Source: Crassaminicella profunda (GTDB lineage: Bacteria > Bacillota > Clostridia > Peptostreptococcales > Thermotaleaceae). Taken from it: DNA of 64,000 nt. Positions 41,333 to 49,837 of the stretch are shown here, in pieces. The notes beneath the pieces were generated by a model. The model saw nothing but the letters and a program-made list of their open reading frames with translations, searched no databases and was not told where the DNA came from. How positions within the stretch are numbered: position 1 is the stretch's first letter; each line of letters begins with the position of its first letter. The DNA is taken from assembly GCF_019884785.1 (NCBI RefSeq), contig NZ_CP082326.1, forward strand, positions 923,355 through 987,354, given 5' to 3'. The position numbers were made by a program, and so were the translations under genes.

Positions 41333-42232
41333 TTAAAACATTTTATAGTTATACTGGTTTAAAATAGACTTTGGAAACTCCATGCGAGCAGTCATTAAGG
41401 GGTCAACTACCTGACAAATTTTCAAATCTCCAACTAGGGATAAAAGCATTCCCGCTTCATAAGTGTCCATATTTAGTTCGTTAATTAAAAACTTATGCAT
41501 GTTGATGGTTGCTTGCTTTGCTGCTGCATCTAAAGTCTTTTTAGATGCTATAGTCATAATATGTTCTCCTTCAACGACCATTGGTAAAGGTAATTCTTTG
41601 TTTTTTATTACGTTCACTTTTACCATAACTTCACCATCTACTTCTAATGCACATATTACAATTTCTCCATCTCCCATTACTGCATGTAGATCGCCAATGG
41701 ATAACAATCCTCCCTTAGCATTTACAGTTAAATATACTGTAGAACCTTTGACGATTCTCTTACAATCCATATTTCCACCGTGCATATCAGGTACAGTTGT
41801 TTTGACATCTTCACCTTCAGGAGCGACTCCAATTACACCGATCATTGGGTTTATAGGTATTTGAATTTTTTCATTGAAAATAGCCTGATGGTCTTTTATA
41901 GGAATAATTTTAGATTTTGATTCTTTAAAAAATTCTCCCAAAACACCACTATTTGGTCTTGCTGCCATAACCCCTTTATCATTGATCTTTATATCTATAA
42001 TTTGCACCTTTAAAATATCGCCAACCTCTGCTTCTTCAATATATAAAGGTCCTGTAGCTGGGTTGTTTAATTCACTTTTTATAGTGCTAAATAACTGATC
42101 TTCACTCTTAATTTGATTATTATAACAATCATAGGTTTCAAAAACAATTGTTTCACCTGAATTTATTCTTTTGATTGGTTTATTTTTTTTTGACATGGTA
42201 AATATAGAGTTATCTCTTTTTATTTTTTTCAT
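41333..42232 (-). CDS. acetamidase/formamidase family protein
   Basis: 299 aa from ATG 42232; the GTG nine bases earlier overlaps GGAGTG. Family motifs are NPATGPLYIEEAEVGDILKVQI, MIGVIGVAPEG, PDMHGGNMDCKRI, LSIGDLHAVMGDGEI and CALEV. It probably hydrolyses formamide, acetamide or a related amide to ammonia and the acid in the cytoplasm. The gene lies between ridA and the threonine-synthase-like gene with short gaps (13 and 16 bases), so it is co-transcribed with amino-acid catabolic genes. The physiological amide is unknown. Confidence 0.88.
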   Translation of the reverse strand: MKKIKRDNSIFTMSKKNKPIKRINSGETIVFETYDCYNNQIKSEDQLFSTIKSELNNPATGPLYIEEAEVGDILKVQIIDIKINDKGVMAARPNSGVLGEFFKESKSKIIPIKDHQAIFNEKIQIPINPMIGVIGVAPEGEDVKTTVPDMHGGNMDCKRIVKGSTVYLTVNAKGGLLSIGDLHAVMGDGEIVICALEVDGEVMVKVNVIKNKELPLPMVVEGEHIMTIASKKTLDAAAKQATINMHKFLINELNMDTYEAGMLLSLVGDLKICQVVDPLMTARMEFPKSILNQYNYKMF

Positions 42233-42248
42233 TTTAATCACTCCACTA

Positions 42249-42638
42249 TTATTCTACATCTTTCTTAACAGCAGCTATAGCTTCTATTTCAACCTGAAAA
42301 CCAAAATGCAATTCCCTTGTAGGAACAACAGCTCTTGCTGGCTTGTGTTCTCCAAAAAAATCACTATAGACTTTATTTACTTTATCCCATAAGGATATAT
42401 CTGGAATATAGATGGTTGTTTTTAAAACATGATTTTTATCACTATTTGCTTCTTTTAGAATCATTTCCATATTTTTAAGTACTCTTTCTGTTTCTTCTTC
42501 GATGTTTCCAAATTTCTTTTTTCCAGTGTCAGGGTCAACAGATAATTGTCCTGAAATAAACACCAAGTCATTATGAATAATTGCTTGAGAATAATGACCA
42601 GATGGTCTTAAAGCATTGTTTGTAGATATAATTTTCAC
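42249..42638 (-). CDS. ridA: RidA (YjgF/YER057c) enamine/imine deaminase
   Basis: 129 aa. It has the complete RidA pattern: PSGHYSQAIIHNDLVFISGQLSVDP, EETERVLKNMEMILKEA, VLKTTIYIPDISLWDKVNKVY and the active-site region PARAVVPTRELHFGFQVEIEAIA. RidA hydrolyses reactive 2-aminoacrylate/2-aminocrotonate intermediates released by PLP-dependent dehydratases. Its place between a D-threonine aldolase-like gene and a threonine-synthase-like gene fits a cluster in which PLP enzymes generate such enamines. Confidence 0.93.
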   Translation of the reverse strand: MKIISTNNALRPSGHYSQAIIHNDLVFISGQLSVDPDTGKKKFGNIEEETERVLKNMEMILKEANSDKNHVLKTTIYIPDISLWDKVNKVYSDFFGEHKPARAVVPTRELHFGFQVEIEAIAAVKKDVE

Positions 42639-42698
42639 TTGTGTTCCTCCTTGTTATTAAATAATCATAGAATGTTGATGTTATGTGATTCCATCAAA

Positions 42699-43811
42699 TT
42701 ATTGAGATTTTCCTCTACATAAAATAGGGATTTCCTTTAAAACTTTTCCGTTGGCAACAAGATAGGCTTGATCATATAAATTGCAGGTTGGACAAATATG
42801 ATTTGGAATAATTTCAATTTTATTGCCAATATTGAGTGTATTCCTAAGTGTTCTATCATAAATAATCCCATGCTCATCAAATACACCACTTAATCGAAGG
42901 TTGTCAGAGTTTTTGATGAGTCCGTTTCCTGGGGTTATACAGATTCCTTTATTACGAGTTTGTGCTGTTAAAGCTTTAGCACCCGTATCTAAAATGATTC
43001 TCTCATCAGTAGGTTTGCTCATTACAGTAGCTAAAACGGTAGCGGCACATCTTTCAAAGTTATGGATAGCATTTCCTTGAGCAGCATCCATTAATATATA
43101 GGTGCCAGGTCTTATTTCTGTAATACCTTCAAGTATTTCACAGTGCATTAAAGATGGTGTAGCACCAATACTTACTGTATCTATTTTAATTCCTAAATCT
43201 CTGATGATATTTGCTGCTTTTATGGTTTTTCTTTGACATTCTACGGCAATTTTTATGCAGTCATCAATAGTTTCTGCACTATAAGCATGCCCTTCATGGG
43301 AAAAGATACCTTTTAAAATGACTTTCTTTTTTTCTTGAATATATTTTGAGAGTTTAATTAAATCTTTATCTTTTATAATGCCACTTCTGTTTTCACCTAC
43401 TTCTAATTCTATAAGGACTTCAATGCCTGTTTTTTCGTTCTTAAATATCTCTTCCAATTGATCTACTTGAAATTCATTGTCTACACCTATTCGAATTTTG
43501 ATCTTTCGATTCAAAGATTTAATCCTTTCAAGTTTAGGAATACCTACGATTTCATTGGCGATAAATATATCATTTAGTCCATTTTCAGCCATGATCTCTG
43601 CTTCGCCAACCTTTGCTACGGTAATTCCACAAGATCCTTCTTCAACTTGGATTTTAGCTAAATCTGGCATGCGATGAGTCTTCGTATGGGGTCTTAGATT
43701 AACCTTATAGGCATTTGCTTTTTGTTGCATAAACCGAATGTTTTCCATCATAATGTCATAGTCAATCAATAGTGCGGGTGTGTCTATAGATGTATAACTT
43801 GATTGAATCAT
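42699..43811 (-). CDS. D-threonine aldolase / D-serine dehydratase-like PLP enzyme
   Basis: 370 aa, fold-type III (alanine racemase-like). The start TSIDTPALLIDYDIMMENIR leads to the PLP lysine region LRPHTKTHRMPDLAK. FSHEGHAYS and TVSIGATPSLMH follow, and the C-terminal metal site NHICPTCNLYDQAYLV carries the His and Cys known to bind Zn in eukaryotic-type D-serine dehydratase. It should cleave D-threonine or dehydrate D-serine/D-threonine. It is the first enzyme gene after the DauR-like regulator, suggesting that a D-hydroxy amino acid is the inducer and substrate. Confidence 0.88.
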   Translation of the reverse strand: MIQSSYTSIDTPALLIDYDIMMENIRFMQQKANAYKVNLRPHTKTHRMPDLAKIQVEEGSCGITVAKVGEAEIMAENGLNDIFIANEIVGIPKLERIKSLNRKIKIRIGVDNEFQVDQLEEIFKNEKTGIEVLIELEVGENRSGIIKDKDLIKLSKYIQEKKKVILKGIFSHEGHAYSAETIDDCIKIAVECQRKTIKAANIIRDLGIKIDTVSIGATPSLMHCEILEGITEIRPGTYILMDAAQGNAIHNFERCAATVLATVMSKPTDERIILDTGAKALTAQTRNKGICITPGNGLIKNSDNLRLSGVFDEHGIIYDRTLRNTLNIGNKIEIIPNHICPTCNLYDQAYLVANGKVLKEIPILCRGKSQ

Positions 43812-43835
43812 ATTTATTCCTCCTTATTCAAATTT

Positions 43836-44477
43836 TCATAATGAAGACTTTTTTATTTCATCTAAGTAACTGTAAACTGTTACTTTTGAGATGTTTAGTT
43901 TGGATGCTACTTTTTCAATGGCACCTTTCATTAAGAATATTCCTTTTTTCTCCATGAAATGAATCAATGAAATTTTATCTTTTCTTTTTAAATCATCAAC
44001 ATTTACATTGCCAACAATTTTATCAATTAAATCATCAACGATTTCCATTACATGCTCAAAGGGTTCCACATCATTTGTTATTTGTTCTTCTTCTTCTACA
44101 TGTAGAAAGTCATCTAAAAATTTCTTCATATCTTTCATAGCTTCTAGATCATAGTTGACACACAAAGCACCAATGACTTCACCGTTTGCATTTCGGATAA
44201 GGGAAGTAGAAGATTTTATTTCTTTACCATCTTTTGTAGTGGTCATATAATTTGCTGTATAGTCTCCATGAAAATTTCTAGATAATAGAACTTGTTTTAC
44301 TAAATGATCAAAAGATTGTCCAATTGTTCTGCCTGTTACATGATTATTCACAGCATAGATGACTGAATTTTGAGGAACAGATAAATCGTGAATAACAACT
44401 TCACAATTTTCTCCAAATGTTTTTGCAATTAAATTAGCTATAGGGATATACCCGTTTAATGCTTCGTTTATTTTCAT
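43836..44477 (-). CDS. DauR/YheO-like PAS-HTH transcriptional regulator
   Basis: 213 aa from ATG 44477; the GTG start four codons earlier lies on AGAGGTG. Residues 1-110 are the YheO-like PAS domain: LIAKTFGENCEVVIHDLS, NSVIYAVNNHVTGRTIG, and SSTSLIRNANGEVIGALCVNYDLEAM. A helical linker follows, then a C-terminal DauR-type HTH ending KGAIEKVASKLNISKVTVYSYLDEI. DauR in Pseudomonas represses D-arginine catabolism, and homologues often control D-amino-acid genes. It heads the five-gene unit and has AT-rich palindromes upstream. Confidence 0.9.
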   Translation of the reverse strand: MKINEALNGYIPIANLIAKTFGENCEVVIHDLSVPQNSVIYAVNNHVTGRTIGQSFDHLVKQVLLSRNFHGDYTANYMTTTKDGKEIKSSTSLIRNANGEVIGALCVNYDLEAMKDMKKFLDDFLHVEEEEQITNDVEPFEHVMEIVDDLIDKIVGNVNVDDLKRKDKISLIHFMEKKGIFLMKGAIEKVASKLNISKVTVYSYLDEIKKSSL

Positions 44478-44567
44478 TGTTATAATCACCTCTAATGTAT
44501 AAAAAAATATATAAAATCATATAAAAAAGTATGTTTGATACAATTTTATAGTTTATTTACTTTAAAT

Positions 44568-44585
44568 TATATAATAAATTATACA
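44568..44585. promoter_or_regulatory. AT palindrome upstream of the DauR-like gene, site A
   Basis: TATATAA-TAAA-TTATACA has the same 7-4-7 layout as the sites at 44600 and 47478, with one mismatch. The rest of the 44478-44841 gap is very AT-rich and holds a further partial copy at 44508-44525 and the cfa promoter; no other gene is seen. Confidence 0.45.
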
Positions 44586-44599
44586 AAAAGCAATAAAAA

Positions 44600-44617
44600 T
44601 ATATAAAAAATTATATA
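44600..44617. promoter_or_regulatory. AT palindrome upstream of the DauR-like gene, site B
   Basis: TATATAA-AAAA-TTATATA is a perfect inverted repeat with a 4-base spacer. The identical 18-mer occurs on the minus strand at 47478-47495 before the enoate-reductase-like gene, about 2.9 kb away. Confidence 0.5.
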
Positions 44618-44769
44618 ATTTGTATTGTAGGGAATTTGTAAAAAAATTTTAATTATGATAAAAGGTAGTATTTTCGATTAAGAAAGAGCTATTTAGAAAG
44701 TGTACATTGATAGATATAGATAAAAATTAATTTTGAGATAATTCCCACCTTTTACTGGATTTCCTTTAT

Positions 44770-44798
44770 TTGATTACAAAAAAGTATAATGCTATAAT
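44770..44798 (+). promoter_or_regulatory. sigma-A promoter of the cfa gene
   Basis: TTGATT and TATAAT are separated by exactly 17 bases, 44 bases before the ATG. It overlaps the alternative TTG start at 44770, which is therefore not translated. Confidence 0.75.
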
Positions 44799-44841
44799 AC
44801 AAATGGAAAATATTTGTAAAAATAATAAAGGGGATGTTTTC

Positions 44842-46023
44842 ATGGAGTTTGAAAAATTTTTTATCGATAAGTTTTTCAAAAAATTATCCAAAGAAACTTT
44901 CACTGTGGCCTATTGGGATAATGAAAGACGTCAGTATGGAAGAGACTTATCTAAATTTACAATTGTATTAAACAAACCTATTCCTAAGTACAAAATATTA
45001 GAGGATCCTTATTTAGCTTTTGGAGAAGCCTATATGGATGGAGATATAGATTTTAAAGGAAATTTGAGGCAAGTTTTAGAATCTGTATATAAGAATGAGG
45101 AAAGTTTTTTAAGTACTCCTAATATTATAAAAAAGATATCCCATATCATTCCTACTTCTATGCATCAGCAGAAAGAGGATATTCAATATCATTATGATTT
45201 GGGAAATGATTTTTATAAGTTATGGCTTGATGAAACAATGAGTTATTCATGTGGTTATTTTGAAAAAGAAAATGAGTCTTTATATGAGGCACAACTAAAT
45301 AAAATTCAACATATATTAAAAAAATTACAATTAAAAAAAGGACAAAGGATTTTAGATATAGGCAGTGGATGGGGTTGGCTCATTATAGAAGCTGCTAAAA
45401 AATATGGTGTTAAATCGTTAGGAATTACTTTAAGTGAAGAACAATACAAAAAAACAAAAGAAAGGATAAAAAAAGATGGATTAGAAGATTTAGTAGATGT
45501 AAAACTAATGGATTATAGACATTTAGCAGATTCCGATACAAAATTCGATAGAATTGTAAGTGTTGGAATGGTTGAACATGTTGGAAGAGCGAGTCTTAAT
45601 GAATATATGGAAACCATTGATAAACTCCTTAAACCTAGAGGAATATCTTTACTTCATTGTATAACAGGTCAAGTAGAAAGTGAAGTGAATGAATGGATAA
45701 AAAAATACATATTTCCAGGAGGATATATCCCTTCAGTAAGAGAACTGGTTGCTATGATGCCTGATTATGATTTTCACCTTGTAGATATGGAGAGCTTAAG
45801 ACTACACTATTTTAAAACCCTTAAAAAGTGGGCAGAAAACTTTGAAGGAGTTATAGATCAAGTAAGAAATATGTATGATGAAAAGTTTATAAGAATGTGG
45901 AGAATGTATCTAAATGGCTGTGCAGCTTCTTTTCATCATGGTGTAATAGACGTACATCAATTTTTATTTACGAAGGGTTTGAATAATGATTTACCTCTAA
46001 CAAGGAAATATTTGTACAAATAG
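44842..46023 (+). CDS. cfa: cyclopropane-fatty-acyl-phospholipid synthase
   Basis: 393 aa from ATG 44842 (AAAGGGGA upstream). Family motifs are YHYDLGNDFYKLWLDETMSYSCGYF, the SAM-binding LDIGSGWGWLIIEAAKKYG, GITLSEEQYKK, FDRIVSVGMVEHVG, and ending RMWRMYLNGCAASFHHGVIDVHQFLFTKG. It adds a methylene bridge to unsaturated acyl chains of membrane phospholipids using SAM. It is monocistronic with a good promoter; it faces the GltD-like gene, and I see no clear terminator in the short gap between them. Confidence 0.95.
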   Translation: MEFEKFFIDKFFKKLSKETFTVAYWDNERRQYGRDLSKFTIVLNKPIPKYKILEDPYLAFGEAYMDGDIDFKGNLRQVLESVYKNEESFLSTPNIIKKISHIIPTSMHQQKEDIQYHYDLGNDFYKLWLDETMSYSCGYFEKENESLYEAQLNKIQHILKKLQLKKGQRILDIGSGWGWLIIEAAKKYGVKSLGITLSEEQYKKTKERIKKDGLEDLVDVKLMDYRHLADSDTKFDRIVSVGMVEHVGRASLNEYMETIDKLLKPRGISLLHCITGQVESEVNEWIKKYIFPGGYIPSVRELVAMMPDYDFHLVDMESLRLHYFKTLKKWAENFEGVIDQVRNMYDEKFIRMWRMYLNGCAASFHHGVIDVHQFLFTKGLNNDLPLTRKYLYK

Positions 46024-46102
46024 GGTGTTTAAATAAACTTGGGAATTTATCAAGGTTAAAATGCAAGTTTATACATATATCCTAATGGAATAACAAATTA
46101 TT

Positions 46103-47353
46103 TTAGTTAGTAGAAGCTGTATACTTTTTTGAAACATATTCATGTATCGCTTCAGCAACTTTCTTTGAATAATTTACTGCTTCTACTACTGTTTTAGCAC
46201 CTGTGACTACATCTCCAGATGCAAATACGCCTTCTTTTGTAGTTCTTCCACATTCATCTGTGATGACAAGGCCATATTTATTTACATTTATGCCTTTCGT
46301 AGTAGAAATAATATTTGATTTAGGACCTTGACTGATTGCTATAATGATGGAATTACATTTGAATAATCCTTTTGAATCATCTATATTTATTATTTTTTCC
46401 TCATTTTCATTTTTAACTTTTTTTGTTTGAACATAGGATACACCTTCATGAGTAAATGCAATAGGTGTTTTATAAAGTTCAAATTTAACCCCATCAATTT
46501 TAGCGTATTCTAATTCATGCTTCCCGGCTGGAATATCTTCCATCCCTTTTCTATACATGATGTATACTTCTTGTGACCCTTTTCTTAAAGCTGTTCTAGC
46601 AACATCCATAGCAACATTTCCTGCACCAATGACACATACATGGTTTCCTAGGGTATAAACGTCAGGATTTTTTAAATAATCTATAGCATAATGAACATGA
46701 CCTAGACTTTCACCTTTGATATTCAATTTCATAGGTTTCCATACACCTGTCCCAATAAATAGAGCATCAAATCCATCTCTAAAAAGATCTTCAATGGTTA
46801 GGACTGGGCCTATTAAAGTATTAGGTCGAATGACTACACCTAATTTGGTTAATGTATCTTTTAATCTATTGATGATATCTTTAGGAAGTCTAAATTCTGG
46901 AATACCATACCTTAATACGCCGCCTATTTGATCATGAGCTTCAAATATTGTTACATGATATCCCTTCAAAGAGAGGATAAAAGCTATGGTGATTCCAGCA
47001 GGACCAGAACCGATTATTCCAATATTTCCTTTTAATTTTTCTTTAGGCTTTAAATCCATTACATTTAAACTATAATCAGAAATATAGTTTTCGATAGAGC
47101 TTATTTGAATAGGATTTGATTTAATCCCTAATATACAATTTCCTTCACATTGCTTTTCGAGGGGGCAAACTAAAGAACATACAAGGGAGAGTGGATTATT
47201 CTTAAATAAGGTTTCACCAGCTTTATGAATATTTCCTTCTAGTAGCAAATTGATCATTTCAGGTATAGGTGTGTTTACAGGACATCCTTTTTGACATTTT
47301 GGACTTTTACATTGAAGACATCTTTTTGCTTCATCTAGTATATGGGTTCCCAC
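46103..47353 (-). CDS. GltD-like NAD(P)H-dependent flavoprotein (glutamate synthase small-subunit family)
   Basis: 416 aa starting at GTG 47353, eight bases after AGGAG. N-terminal cysteine clusters for 4Fe-4S centres (CLQCKSPKCQKGCPV and CSLVCPLEKQCEGNC) precede the FAD motif GIIGSGPAGITIAFILSLKGY and the NAD(P) motif VCVIGAGNVAMDVARTALRKG, ending GVFASGDVVTGAKTVVEAV. No GltB large subunit is adjacent, so it is a stand-alone electron-transfer protein of the GltD/NfnB/DPD-N-terminal type. It is divergent from an iron-sulfur enoate reductase with which it shares a promoter region and a palindrome. Confidence 0.88.
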   Translation of the reverse strand: MGTHILDEAKRCLQCKSPKCQKGCPVNTPIPEMINLLLEGNIHKAGETLFKNNPLSLVCSLVCPLEKQCEGNCILGIKSNPIQISSIENYISDYSLNVMDLKPKEKLKGNIGIIGSGPAGITIAFILSLKGYHVTIFEAHDQIGGVLRYGIPEFRLPKDIINRLKDTLTKLGVVIRPNTLIGPVLTIEDLFRDGFDALFIGTGVWKPMKLNIKGESLGHVHYAIDYLKNPDVYTLGNHVCVIGAGNVAMDVARTALRKGSQEVYIMYRKGMEDIPAGKHELEYAKIDGVKFELYKTPIAFTHEGVSYVQTKKVKNENEEKIINIDDSKGLFKCNSIIIAISQGPKSNIISTTKGINVNKYGLVITDECGRTTKEGVFASGDVVTGAKTVVEAVNYSKKVAEAIHEYVSKKYTASTN

Positions 47354-47476
47354 AGTATCAACTCCTAAAAATTTTGAAATTTACATACTTTTACTATATA
47401 ATATTTGCGTTTTTTAATTTGTTTAATCATGAATCAAGAACTATGTTGAAAGAGAATGGAAATTATAGTAAAAAAG

Positions 47477-47503
47477 CTATATAATTTTTTATATAGTTTT
47501 TTT
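47477..47503. promoter_or_regulatory. AT palindrome/hairpin between gltD-like and enoate-reductase-like genes
   Basis: CTATATAA-TTTT-TTATATAG is followed by T7, about ten bases before the GGAGG of the reductase gene. It can be read as a leader terminator hairpin or as an operator, because it contains the same 18-mer as 44600-44617. The genes on both sides are divergent, so an ordinary end-of-gene terminator is not expected here. Confidence 0.5.
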
Positions 47504-47528
47504 ATGAATAAGAGGAGGAAAATTATAA

Positions 47529-49484
47529 TTGAAGTATAAAAATTTATTTTCAAAAGGTAGAATCAGCAATCTAATACTCAAAAACCGAGTGATTATGTTG
47601 CCTATGAGTGTGGGGATAGCTGATAAGGATGGAAATCCAACAGATGAAACAATTTCTTACTATAAAGAAAGAGCAAGGGGTGGAGTAGGACTAATTATTT
47701 TAGGAGCATTAAAGGTAAATGATAAGCATGGAACCATTGAAGCTCATCAATTATCTATAGCTCATGATGAAAATATATATGCCTTTAAAAAATTGGTAGA
47801 TGTTGTTCATCAATATGATGTAAAAGTTTTTGCGCAACTGGCTCATCCAGGGAGACAAACCTTTTCTATATTAAATGGAGAAAGAAGTCTTGTTGCCCCA
47901 AGTGCAATTCCCTGTGTAGTTTGTAGACAAGAAACAAGAGCATTAACGGTAGATGAGATTGAAGAAATTATTCAAGATTTTGTTGAAGGTGCAGCAAGAT
48001 TAAAGAATTCTGGTATGGATGGAGTAGAGCTACATGCTGCTCATGGGTATTTAATCAATCAATTTTTAAGTCCCTATACAAATAAACGAACAGATGAATA
48101 TGGTGGATGTTTTGAAAATAGAATGAAATTCATCGCTGAAATCATTCAAGGAATAAGAGACAAATGCGGAAAAAATTATCCTATCAGTGTAAGATTATCT
48201 AGTGATGAATTTTTAAAAGACTTTGGAATAAAAGAAGAGGGGATTACTTTAAAAGAAGGGGTGAAAATATCAAAATACCTAGAAAATATAGGGGTAGATG
48301 CAATCAATGTATCTTCGGGTGTTTATGCAACTACCAATACTATCATTGAGCCAATTTCTTATGAACAAGGTTGGAGAAAACATCTATCAAAGGCAGTGAA
48401 AAGAGCTGTGAATATTCCTGTTATAGGAGCAAATATTATTAGAAAACCATCATTTGCAGAAAGTTTATTAGAAGAGGATGTTGTTGATTTTGTAGCTTTA
48501 GGAAGAGGGCTCATTGCAGAATCTGAATGGGTAAATAAAGCGAAAGAGCATAGAGAAAAAGAGATTCGCCCATGTATTTCATGTTTAAATTGTATTGAAT
48601 CTGTTCTTAAAGAGAGACCTATGGAATGTGCAGTAAATGCAGTTGCTGGAAAAGAATTAATATTTAAAGATATAAAAAAAGATGGGAAAGGAAGGACTGT
48701 AGTAATTATTGGTGCAGGTCCTGCTGGAATGGAAGCTGCCAAAGTACTTGCAATGAGAGGATTCAAACCAGTTATTTTTGAAAAAGAAAATAGGGCAGGT
48801 GGACAACTACAATTAGCCAATAAACCTCCTAAAAAAGAAAAGATTACATGGCTGATTGAATATATGCTAGAGGAAATGAATAGACTTGGTGCAACATTAA
48901 GATTAAGTACTAAAGCTACAATAGAAGAAATAAGAGAATTAAATCCATATGCAGTGTTTATAGCTACGGGATCAAAACCACTCATTCCTGCCATTGAGGG
49001 GATAAATGGAAAGAATGTTCATATTGTACCAAAAGTATTAAAGGGACAAGTAAAATTAGAAGGAAAAAAAGTTGTTGTGATAGGATCAGGAATGACTGGA
49101 CTTGAAACAGCAGAGTTCTTAGCAGAACAAGGAAATCAGGTGATGATTATTGAGATGCTAAATAAGATTGGAAAAGGTATTTATACGCCAAATCGAATGG
49201 ATATTTTAAGAAAGTTAAATAAATATAGAGTACAAATGTTACCAAGCTATCAATTAGAAAAAATCATAGATAAAAAGATGATTGTTAGAAATTTAATTAA
49301 GGATGAATTGATTGAAAGAGAAGTTGATCATGTGGTTCTTTCGTTAGGGGTAAAACCAGAAAATAAAATGGTAGAAGAGATAAAGAAAAACTTTGATAAC
49401 GTAAAAGTCATAGGAGATGCCAATAAGATTGGAAGAGTAGGGGAAGCTATTAAGGCAGGGTTTATGGAAGGGTATAATTTGTGA
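47529..49484 (+). CDS. 2,4-dienoyl-CoA / enoate reductase-type iron-sulfur flavoprotein
   Basis: 651 aa starting at TTG 47529, ten bases after GAGGAGG; no ATG precedes family similarity. Residues 1-340 form the Old Yellow Enzyme barrel with FMN: LKNRVIMLPMS, QLAHPGRQT, GMDGVELHAAHGYLINQFLSPYTNKRTDEYGG and VDFVALGRGLIAE. The 4Fe-4S cysteines are CISCLNCIES and MECAVN (345-370). The FAD/NAD(P) half has VVIIGAGPAGMEAAKVL and KVVVIGSGMTGLETAEFL. It reduces conjugated C=C bonds in dienoyl-CoA or enoates. The exact substrate (clostridial 2-enoate reductase, cinnamate or dienoyl-CoA) is not decided by sequence. Confidence 0.9.
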   Translation: MKYKNLFSKGRISNLILKNRVIMLPMSVGIADKDGNPTDETISYYKERARGGVGLIILGALKVNDKHGTIEAHQLSIAHDENIYAFKKLVDVVHQYDVKVFAQLAHPGRQTFSILNGERSLVAPSAIPCVVCRQETRALTVDEIEEIIQDFVEGAARLKNSGMDGVELHAAHGYLINQFLSPYTNKRTDEYGGCFENRMKFIAEIIQGIRDKCGKNYPISVRLSSDEFLKDFGIKEEGITLKEGVKISKYLENIGVDAINVSSGVYATTNTIIEPISYEQGWRKHLSKAVKRAVNIPVIGANIIRKPSFAESLLEEDVVDFVALGRGLIAESEWVNKAKEHREKEIRPCISCLNCIESVLKERPMECAVNAVAGKELIFKDIKKDGKGRTVVIIGAGPAGMEAAKVLAMRGFKPVIFEKENRAGGQLQLANKPPKKEKITWLIEYMLEEMNRLGATLRLSTKATIEEIRELNPYAVFIATGSKPLIPAIEGINGKNVHIVPKVLKGQVKLEGKKVVVIGSGMTGLETAEFLAEQGNQVMIIEMLNKIGKGIYTPNRMDILRKLNKYRVQMLPSYQLEKIIDKKMIVRNLIKDELIEREVDHVVLSLGVKPENKMVEEIKKNFDNVKVIGDANKIGRVGEAIKAGFMEGYNL

Positions 49485-49549
49485 TCGTAATATTTTTATA
49501 GTGTCTAGGAAGTAATATTAATATTATATAATAGTAAGGGTAAGGGATA

Positions 49550-49572
49550 AAGGGACAGCTGTATTGTCCCTT
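49550..49572 (+). terminator. hairpin after the enoate-reductase-like gene
   Basis: The stem AAGGGACA with TGTCCCTT (loop of 7) is followed by a weak AATTG, so it is a poor intrinsic terminator. Confidence 0.5.
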
Positions 49573-49655
49573 AATTGTAAGATATGTTGACATATGGTAA
49601 GATAATACTGTCTTAATATAGAAGTGGTTTTAAAAATTTTTAAGGGGGAGTTTTT

Positions 49656-49688
49656 TTGGAAAACAGAAATCTATATATAATCCCATAA
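49656..49688 (+). CDS. possible 10-residue leader peptide upstream of eamA
   Basis: TTG 49656 follows the strong site AAGGGGGAG by five T and would give MENRNLYIIP before TAA at 49686. It is too short to support by similarity. It is listed because a good binding site with a minimal frame directly precedes overlapping inverted repeats in the eamA leader. Confidence 0.3.
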   Translation: MENRNLYIIP

Positions 49689-49710
49689 GTCTAGATAAAT
49701 GCTTTTTAAT

Positions 49711-49815
49711 AACAGATTATAAATATGTCATTAGATAAAAAGCAAAAATCTGTTGAGTGAAAATTAAAAAACAAAATACCCTTTTAATAATAAACATAGT
49801 TAACAGATTTTTGCT
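49711..49815 (+). promoter_or_regulatory. attenuator-like leader of the EamA transporter
   Basis: Three segments can pair in mutually exclusive ways: AACAGATT (49711-49718), AGCAAAAATCTGTT (49741-49754) and AACAGATTTTTGCT (49802-49815). The second and third are a perfect 14-bp inverted repeat with a 47-base loop; the first can compete for 8 of those bases. The remaining 49485-49837 gap contains only the weak hairpin at 49550 and the leader frame. Confidence 0.45.
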
Positions 49816-49837
49816 ATAAATTAAGGGGGTTATATCA

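Noticed and set aside
44770-44841. Longer N-terminus for the cyclopropane synthase
   Set aside because: Its TTG start is the -35 box of a TTGATT-17-TATAAT promoter, so it is not transcribed as coding.
47269-47484. 71-residue frame overlapping the start of the GltD-like gene
   Set aside because: It is antisense to a well-supported gene, lacks a binding site and has AT-driven hydrophobic composition only.
47474-47503. Ordinary end-of-gene terminator between the GltD-like and reductase genes
   Set aside because: Both flanking genes are transcribed away from it, so no transcript should end there. It is treated instead as a leader hairpin or operator.
48359-48994. 211-residue antisense frame inside the enoate-reductase-like gene
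   Set aside because: It mirrors the codon pattern of the real gene, has no start signal and no recognisable family.
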